This document shows, piece after piece, positions 58,695-64,000 of a stretch of 64,000 nucleotides of DNA. The position numbers and the translations under genes are program-made. The stretch spans positions 248,001 through 312,000 of the forward strand of contig NZ_FNNN01000002.1 in the NCBI RefSeq assembly GCF_900106755.1. The letters run 5' to 3'. Origin of the DNA: Bacteroides faecis MAJ27. Its GTDB lineage: Bacteria > Bacteroidota > Bacteroidia > Bacteroidales > Bacteroidaceae. The notes under the pieces were generated by a model, which saw only the letters and a program-made list of their open reading frames with translations, searched no databases and was not told where the DNA came from. How positions within the stretch are numbered: the first letter of the stretch is position 1; the number at the start of each line of letters is the position of its first letter.

Positions 58695-58856
58695 TCTTTT
58701 ATTGGTTTTATATGAACATTTTTCTTTAATTCTGCCACAAAAGTAAACAAATTACTAGGAAGTTTTGTTTACCGCCTGCATTATTTTTAATTTTTTCACC
58801 TCTGCCTGCAAGGAGGAAATGTTACGAAAGTCTTTTCATCTGTGGTGAATTTATCT

Positions 58857-58864
58857 TATCTTTG
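58857..58864 (+). promoter_or_regulatory. -7 promoter element for ruvA
   Basis: TATCTTTG ends only eight bases before the ruvA ATG at 58873, and TTTT (58833-58836) occupies the upstream-box position at a 20-base spacing. Transcription from this element would give a nearly leaderless message. Confidence 0.55.
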
Positions 58865-58872
58865 CTCACACT

Positions 58873-59478
58873 ATGATAGAATATGTAAGAGGCGAACTTG
58901 CCGAACTTAGTCCGGCAACCGCAGTGATCGACTGTAACGGGGTAGGCTATGCCGCCAATATATCCCTGAATACTTATTCGGCTATTCAGGGGAAGAAAAA
59001 CTGTAAGTTATATATCTATGAGGCTATTCGCGAGGATGCTTATGTGCTCTACGGATTTGCCGACAAGCAGGAGAGGGAGATTTTCTTGCTGCTCATTTCC
59101 GTGTCGGGCATCGGAGGCAATACGGCGCGTATGATTCTTTCCGCCCTCTCGCCTGCGGAACTGGTGAACGTGATCAGCACCGAAAATGCGAACTTGCTGA
59201 AAACGGTGAAGGGAATCGGACTGAAGACAGCGCAGCGTGTGATTGTCGATCTGAAAGACAAGATTAAGACGATGGGAGCGACTGTTGCCGGCGGAAGTGC
59301 TTCTGCCGGCATGTTACTGCAGACTGCCAGCGTGGAAGTGCAGGAGGAAGCGGTAGCTGCCCTGACGATACTCGGCTTTGCCGCCGCGCCTTCGCAGAAA
59401 GTGGTACTGGCTATATTGAAGGAAGAACCGGATGCTCCGGTAGAGAAAGTTATTAAATTGGCTTTGAAAAGACTGTAA
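58873..59478 (+). CDS. ruvA: Holliday junction branch migration protein RuvA
   Basis: The 201-residue protein forms the tetramer that binds four-way junctions and loads RuvB. It starts with [12 protein letters not shown] and has two helix-hairpin-helix motifs ([13 protein letters not shown] and [19 protein letters not shown]). A flexible Gly/Ala/Ser linker precedes the RuvB-contacting C-terminal domain ([10 protein letters not shown] onward). Length and order are normal. A transcript from the promoter element just upstream would be nearly leaderless. Confidence 0.96.
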   Translation: MIEYVRGELAELSPATAVIDCNGVGYAANISLNTYSAIQGKKNCKLYIYEAIREDAYVLYGFADKQEREIFLLLISVSGIGGNTARMILSALSPAELVNVISTENANLLKTVKGIGLKTAQRVIVDLKDKIKTMGATVAGGSASAGMLLQTASVEVQEEAVAALTILGFAAAPSQKVVLAILKEEPDAPVEKVIKLALKRL

Positions 59479-59514
59479 TAGTGCGGGAAAAACTAAACAA
59501 GCAACAGAAAAATA

Positions 59515-60504
59515 ATGAAACAAGGGAAAATTTACATGAAAGCATGGCTGGATCTTCATGGTCGTGTGAAGGTGTTGGCGACGGATCACTGGTATCTCGA
59601 ATTTGCTAATCTTTTATTACCTGTCGTCAGCGAATCTTATTTATATAAATCGGAGACACAGGAGAGCCAGAATCAGGTGACTTTGATGCTGACTCTTTAT
59701 CTGGAAGATTGTGTGACGGACGGAGGCAACTGGCGGCAGTTTATCCGCTGGCATAAACGAAATTACGGACGTTACCTGCCTTTTTACGAATTTTCGGAAG
59801 ATTATCTGGCTGATGAGATCAATAAGGAGGACATAGCTTTCTTGCTATGGGGAATCAACTCGCCTGTGGGCGATGATTTCGACGGGGTGGAGAATCCGCT
59901 GGATGCGGACTTGCTGGAGTTTGCGGATGTGATTTATGCGCAGCTGGAAGCGGTTTTCGAGACAGCGCCTATCAGCGACGGGCTTGCCGGCGACTGGTTG
60001 ATGGAATCGGAACTGATGGAGAAGAAGCGGACTGCTTTGCCTGTTGCTGCTCCGGGCGATCAGTTGCCTGTGAATGTGGAGCGCTTCCTGAAAGCGAGTG
60101 GTGGCGAGCCGTTGATGTTCTTCGATTCTTATGAGGCTTTGAAACTGTTCTTTGTGCAGGCACTGCAATGGGAGGATGAGGAAGATTCTCTGTTGCCTGA
60201 CTTGAAGGAGTTTTCGGATTTTGTGATGTATGCCAATCCGAAGGGATTGCTGATAGGTCCGGATGTGGCTCCTTATTTTGCTGATAAACGGAATCCGCTG
60301 TACAATGCGGAAGTGGCTGAAGAAGAAGCGTACGAACTCTTCTGCGAGGAAGGACTGTGCCCGTTCGACTTGCTGAAGTACGGCATGGAACACGAACTGC
60401 TGCCCGAAGCGCAATTCCCTTTTGAGAACGGAAAAGAACTGCTGCACGATAACTGGGACTTTGTGGCTCGCTGGTTTTTGGGCGAGTATTACGAAGGAGA
60501 ATGA
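59515..60504 (+). CDS. Hypothetical protein, possibly DUF3843 family
   Basis: The 329-residue cytoplasmic protein begins KIYMKAWLDLHGR and TDHWYLEFANLLLPV, which resembles what I remember of DUF3843, a Bacteroidetes family. It has acidic stretches, no cysteine cluster and no membrane segment, and ends with WFLGEYYEGE. The function is unknown. It follows ruvA by 36 bases and is followed by a 45-residue basic protein gene, so a shared transcript is plausible. Confidence 0.6.
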   Translation: MKQGKIYMKAWLDLHGRVKVLATDHWYLEFANLLLPVVSESYLYKSETQESQNQVTLMLTLYLEDCVTDGGNWRQFIRWHKRNYGRYLPFYEFSEDYLADEINKEDIAFLLWGINSPVGDDFDGVENPLDADLLEFADVIYAQLEAVFETAPISDGLAGDWLMESELMEKKRTALPVAAPGDQLPVNVERFLKASGGEPLMFFDSYEALKLFFVQALQWEDEEDSLLPDLKEFSDFVMYANPKGLLIGPDVAPYFADKRNPLYNAEVAEEEAYELFCEEGLCPFDLLKYGMEHELLPEAQFPFENGKELLHDNWDFVARWFLGEYYEGE

Positions 60505-60518
60505 TCGTCTATTGAGTT

Positions 60519-60656
60519 ATGCCAATCAAAAAAAGTAACAACCCGTTTGCCGGAAAGGCAAAGCCTGCTGCCGGAAAGAAGAAGGTGTCGGGGAAGCGAA
60601 TCGGTAAGTCTAAGGTAGAAAAGGCTAATAATCAGTTGAATAGGAGGGTGAAATAA
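60519..60656 (+). CDS. Small basic hypothetical protein (45 residues)
   Basis: From ATG 60519 the frame reads 45 residues with a Lys/Arg-rich composition (KPAAGKKKVSGKRIGKSK). It starts 14 bases after the upstream stop, consistent with coupled expression. It has no family I recognise; a nucleic-acid or ribosome-binding role is conceivable. Confidence 0.45.
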   Translation: MPIKKSNNPFAGKAKPAAGKKKVSGKRIGKSKVEKANNQLNRRVK

Positions 60657-60867
60657 GGCTTGGGAGGCTACGCCCTTTCTACCTGTCAGGCTGCGTCGTT
60701 TTATGTAGCTAGGTTGTGCCTTTTCCAGATACCAGGCTATTCCGTTTCTCTGAAGCAAGAGGATACGAACAAGGGAATGTGGGTATGCTCCTTTAAAAAC
60801 AGAAGGAAATATGGTTACAGATTGCTTGTTATAGCAAGATTGAAAACCGTATCTCGTATTGAAATAA

Positions 60868-60937
60868 AAAACGGTAAGCGATGGAAAGACGAATGTGTTA
60901 CCTCTAATGAACACAGTCATTCATCGCTTACCGTTTT
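60868..60937. terminator. Long bidirectional hairpin between converging genes
   Basis: AAAACGGTAAGCGATG (60868-60883) pairs perfectly with 60922-60937, and the 38-base interior has a second stem (GAATG/CATTC, TGTGTT/AACACA). A-rich and T-rich ends on both sides suit termination in both directions. The rest of the interval from 60657 to 61083 has no gene I can support. Confidence 0.65.
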
Positions 60938-61083
60938 AATTTATTTTTCCGGGTTTTATTGGTTCTTTTCCCGACTTTACTTATTTCTTCCCGACTTTAT
61001 ATCTTTCTTTTCAAATCGGTCGGCTATTTGTCATTCTCCGGACCTTTTTATTCTTTCGGAAAGCTGTGACTCAGAAAAAGCAA

Positions 61084-61926
61084 TTATTTCTCGGTTGCTT
61101 CTTCCAGTGCTTTCCGCTCTTTCTTCTTATTGATAAATCCGATTTTCAGGTTGGCGTCCTCCTGTTCTTTCTTGATTTGCTGCATAGCGGAAAGAATTTG
61201 TGTCAGTTCGTAAACGCCTGCTACTGCCTGACGGTCAGCCGGGGTCATAGTCGTGGTGTATTTACGGTCGCCGACAAATTCCACACGGATATTCTTGTCT
61301 TTGTTGAGGTTCAGAAATTCGATCACACTACCGTCTTCTCCCAGTTTGTAATCGGCTTTCTCTATTTTCTCGTTCATGTCCGTTGTCTCGTAGCTGTCCT
61401 TCGAAGTCGGAGTTTCAGCAAAACTGCCGTCGGGAGTCGTTACTTTGACGCCTACGTGGTGGATATTGCTGGCTCCGCAATAGATGGAAGTCATGCTCAT
61501 AATGCCCTGTTCGTTCACTTGAAAGCGGAGGAAGGAGCGGTGTAGGTTCTTTTCGATGGCTTGAGTAGGCCAGATATAGTTGCCCACTTGTTGATATTCG
61601 GCATCTTTTTCCAGCGTGTACTTGTCTTTGATGGCGTCGAACGCTTCTTGTTTAGACTGAAGGGCACTGTCCAGATAAGCAAGAATCTTTTGTTGTGCCT
61701 TGAGTTCCACGTCCAGCATCAATTCCTGACCGGCTTTGCGGGCTTCGAATGCTTTGGGATACAAAATCTTGATACTGTCGATTTGTGTCTTTGCTTCTTC
61801 GTAGTCGCCACGTTCGTAGGCAGCGCGGGCAACTGTCAGTTTTTCATTGGCTTTCTTTTCGATGCCGTTTCCGCAGGCTGTCAGTGCCAGCGTGCCGCAA
61901 AAGAAGATAATCAGTTTTTTCATCAT
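61084..61926 (-). CDS. Putative lipoprotein with helical N-terminal domain
   Basis: The 280-residue protein has a lipoprotein signal peptide ending in the lipobox ALTAC. A helical TPR-like segment follows (ERGDYEEAKTQIDSIKILYP), then a beta-rich C-terminal half and a Lys/Glu-rich tail. Its location is the inner or outer membrane facing the periplasm. I do not recognise a named family. It converges on the ruvA-DUF3843 unit and diverges from the nucleotidyltransferase gene across 280 noncoding bases. Confidence 0.7.
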   Translation of the reverse strand: MMKKLIIFFCGTLALTACGNGIEKKANEKLTVARAAYERGDYEEAKTQIDSIKILYPKAFEARKAGQELMLDVELKAQQKILAYLDSALQSKQEAFDAIKDKYTLEKDAEYQQVGNYIWPTQAIEKNLHRSFLRFQVNEQGIMSMTSIYCGASNIHHVGVKVTTPDGSFAETPTSKDSYETTDMNEKIEKADYKLGEDGSVIEFLNLNKDKNIRVEFVGDRKYTTTMTPADRQAVAGVYELTQILSAMQQIKKEQEDANLKIGFINKKKERKALEEATEK

Positions 61927-62089
61927 ACCGTTTACATTTTACTATTAGATGACCGGCGATTGAATAGCATTCATCGTTTGATCGCTTACCTTGCACAATT
62001 TACGATTCGACGTTTGTTGTTACTTGTCAGTTCATCGCCCATCGTTTACTTTATAGCGGCAAAAATACAAATTATATCCCTTATTTTTG

Positions 62090-62097
62090 TAATTTTG
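62090..62097 (+). promoter_or_regulatory. -7 promoter element upstream of the CCA-type nucleotidyltransferase
   Basis: TAATTTTG matches the Bacteroides -7 consensus. It lies about 110 bases before the start codon at 62207. The upstream box is not clear. Confidence 0.4.
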
Positions 62098-62206
62098 CCC
62101 CCTCAAAACTTGTATTAGTGATAAGTGCCCGGTCATTGGCGGTTGCTAACCGGCTTTGCCGTTGCGCATCGATTGTTTATCACTGATCGTTAAGCACTAA
62201 AAAAAG

Positions 62207-63640
62207 ATGATAGAGTTGACTCAAGAGGAATTGAAGCAGCATTTTAGCGAACCGATTTTCGGACAGATAGCCGAAACAGCCGATGCACTCGAATTGGAGT
62301 GCTATGTAGTAGGCGGTTACGTTCGTGATATTTTTCTGCAACGTCCCTCTAAAGATATAGATGTAGTAGTAGTAGGCAGTGGAATTGCGATGGCGGAAGC
62401 ACTTGGAAAGCGATTGGGACGTGGTGCGCATGTCTCTGTTTTCAAGAATTTCGGTACGGCACAAGTGAAATATAAAGGCACGGAAGTGGAATTTGTAGGC
62501 GCCCGCAAAGAGTCTTATCAACGGGACTCACGGAAACCTATTGTAGAGGACGGAACGCTGGAAGACGACCAGAACCGCCGTGATTTTACGATTAACGCGA
62601 TGGCTGTCTGCCTGAATAAAGCGCGCTTCGGTGAGTTGGTAGACCCGTTTGGCGGCATGGAGGACATGAAGGAAAAGACCATCCGCACACCGCTCGACCC
62701 GGATATCACGTTCAGCGATGACCCGCTGCGTATGATGCGCTGCATCCGTTTTGCCACGCAACTGGGATTCTATATCGACGACGACACTTTCGAATCGCTC
62801 TGCCGTAATAAAGAACGGATTGAAATAATCTCCCGTGAACGCATTGCGGATGAACTGAACAAGATAATTCTTTCGCCCATCCCTTCAAAAGGTTTTGTAG
62901 AACTGGAACGAAGCGGACTGTTGCCGTTGATTTTTCCGGAACTGGCTGCCCTGCAAGGTGTAGAAACACGGAACGGCAGATCGCACAAAGACAACTTTTA
63001 TCACACACTGGAAGTGCTGGACAATATCAGCAAAAAGACGGATAATCTCTGGTTGCGCTGGGCAGCGTTATTGCACGATATAGCCAAGCCTGCAACGAAG
63101 CGCTGGGAGCCTAGAGCGGGATGGACGTTCCATAATCATAATTTTATCGGTGAGAAGATGGTTCCGAATATCTTCCGGAAGATGAAACTGCCGATGAATG
63201 AGAAGATGAAGTATGTGCAGAAAATGGTCAGTTTGCACATGCGCCCCATTGTGATAGCGGATGATGTGGTAACGGATTCCGCCGTTCGTCGTCTGCTCTT
63301 TGAGGCGGGCGATGATATCGACGACCTGATGACTCTTTGCGAAGCGGATATCACTTCCAAAAATATGGAGCGCAAACAGCGTTTTCTGAATAACTTCCAA
63401 CTGGTTCGCCAGAAGTTGAAAGATCTCGAAGAAAAGGATCGGGTCCGTAATTTCCAGCCTCCGGTGAGCGGGGAAGAGATAATGGAAACTTTCGGCTTGC
63501 AGCCTTGCCGGGAAGTCGGCTCTCTGAAGAGTGCGATAAAGGATGCAATTCTGGACGGAGTTATCCCTAACGAGTATGAAGCAGCTCACGCTTTTATGCT
63601 GGAAAGGGCGGCAAAGATGGGATTGAAACCTGTGAAATGA
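62207..63640 (+). CDS. CCA tRNA nucleotidyltransferase/poly(A) polymerase family protein with HD domain
   Basis: The 477-residue protein has the class II nucleotidyltransferase head motif [26 protein letters not shown], whose DxD-like acidic pair binds metal. [10 protein letters not shown] is the second motif, and a C-terminal HD domain is present ([18 protein letters not shown]). The family repairs or adds the tRNA 3' CCA end. Members with the HD domain are found as cca in many bacteria; a poly(A) polymerase function cannot be ruled out. The gene is followed by a REP-like element. Confidence 0.9.
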   Translation: MIELTQEELKQHFSEPIFGQIAETADALELECYVVGGYVRDIFLQRPSKDIDVVVVGSGIAMAEALGKRLGRGAHVSVFKNFGTAQVKYKGTEVEFVGARKESYQRDSRKPIVEDGTLEDDQNRRDFTINAMAVCLNKARFGELVDPFGGMEDMKEKTIRTPLDPDITFSDDPLRMMRCIRFATQLGFYIDDDTFESLCRNKERIEIISRERIADELNKIILSPIPSKGFVELERSGLLPLIFPELAALQGVETRNGRSHKDNFYHTLEVLDNISKKTDNLWLRWAALLHDIAKPATKRWEPRAGWTFHNHNFIGEKMVPNIFRKMKLPMNEKMKYVQKMVSLHMRPIVIADDVVTDSAVRRLLFEAGDDIDDLMTLCEADITSKNMERKQRFLNNFQLVRQKLKDLEEKDRVRNFQPPVSGEEIMETFGLQPCREVGSLKSAIKDAILDGVIPNEYEAAHAFMLERAAKMGLKPVK

Positions 63641-63690
63641 GTTCTTTCTTAGCGTAAAGATCAGCTTCAATATAATTGTAAATTAAGATT

Positions 63691-63762
63691 TAGGCACGGA
63701 TTCCACGGATTTCACGGTTTTAGTTAATAAAAGAACCGTGAAATCTGTGGAATCCGTGCCTA
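63691..63762. repeat. REP-like inverted repeat (copy 2 of the 22437-22518 element)
   Basis: TAGGCACGGATTCCACGG and onward (63691-63719) pairs with 63734-63762 with one mismatch. The arms match the element at 22437-22518 with a few base changes, mostly compensated between arms, which shows selection for pairing or shared conversion. Confidence 0.85.
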
Positions 63763-64000
63763 TTATAATCTTGAATATCTGTATGTTTGGATACTGCCTC
63801 AAAATCATGCAGAAACTATCTCAAAATGTTGATAGGCTTATCATTGGTAGTCAGCATCACTTAAGATAAATGAAACAACTTAATAAAGTCAGCAGACTAT
63901 TTTATCATTGACAGTATCATGATATGCCGTTTCTGGCTTTGAGACAACTCCTTAACTTTATGACAGTTCTACGATTTCTTCGTTACAGTTGGTCAGTTTC
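63763..64000. other. Possible start of an insertion sequence or other mobile DNA
   Basis: This stretch contains repeated CTCAAAAT(C/G) motifs near 63799 and 63822 and a TTTGAGACAACTCC segment near 63938. On the minus strand, a frame of 14 codons (…NCNEEIVELS then stop at 63958) enters from the right edge. It looks like the tail of a transposase gene next to its IS end, but is too short to confirm. Confidence 0.25.

Noticed and set aside
57804..58715. 303-codon frame opposite ddh
   Set aside because: It is antisense to a well-recognised dehydrogenase.

Overview
The window is genomic DNA of a gut Bacteroides, or a very close relative. The evidence is sigma-ABfr type promoters (TTTG, about 20 bases, TAnnTTTG), A-rich ribosome-binding regions, Bacteroidetes-only families (DUF3871, DUF4290, DUF4248, DUF5690, smalltalk, BT4734-like primase), YD-repeat/RHS protein pairs, and housekeeping genes such as meso-diaminopimelate dehydrogenase and a MurA with Asp in place of the catalytic Cys. 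I see no rRNA, tRNA or CRISPR array.

1-18.9 kb is the right-hand part of an integrated mobile element; its left end is outside the window. Almost all genes read leftward. It carries a partial BT4734-like primase N-terminus, a P-loop ATPase beside 107-bp direct repeats, a 1.7-kb gene-free stretch with two related small-RNA candidates and GTCCCAC boxes, and a three-gene operon (lipoprotein, secreted repeat protein, membrane-anchored UvrD-like helicase). After that come a highly structured hairpin region, a serine recombinase, a block of small proteins with an M20-type peptidase and DUF3871, and a tyrosine recombinase whose upstream region holds four 13-bp repeats. A diverged inverted repeat (3.1-3.3 and 9.8-10.0 kb) brackets the sRNA/helicase cargo next to the serine recombinase.

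19-36 kb is core chromosome: tsaB, DUF4290, murA-rimM, an M23 peptidase, dxr and rseP. Next is a 2-aminoethylphosphonate catabolic unit (HTH regulator, DUF5690 transporter, phnX, phnW), then a DHA2-type efflux pump. It ends with the anaerobic ribonucleotide reductase nrdD/nrdG behind a cobalamin riboswitch.

36.5-49 kb is AT-rich accessory DNA. A secreted YD/RHS pair is followed by two paralogous four-helix membrane proteins that look like immunity proteins. Upstream lies a cassette of smalltalk peptide, cytoplasmic-type amidase, HU-like protein, broken DUF1016 nuclease, DUF4248 and DUF3987 primase. Its intergenic DNA contains two arrays of exact 10-bp period and one array of exact 22-bp period.

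49-64 kb returns to core and envelope genes: rpiA, a membrane-protein/HTH pair, a hemolysin III protein, an operon of three DUF3857/transglutaminase-like exported proteins (one with a catalytic Cys, two without), ddh, ruvA, a possible DUF3843 protein, a lipoprotein and a CCA-adding-enzyme relative. The last 250 bases may be the start of an insertion sequence.

Functions come from motif recognition by eye; no database search was run.
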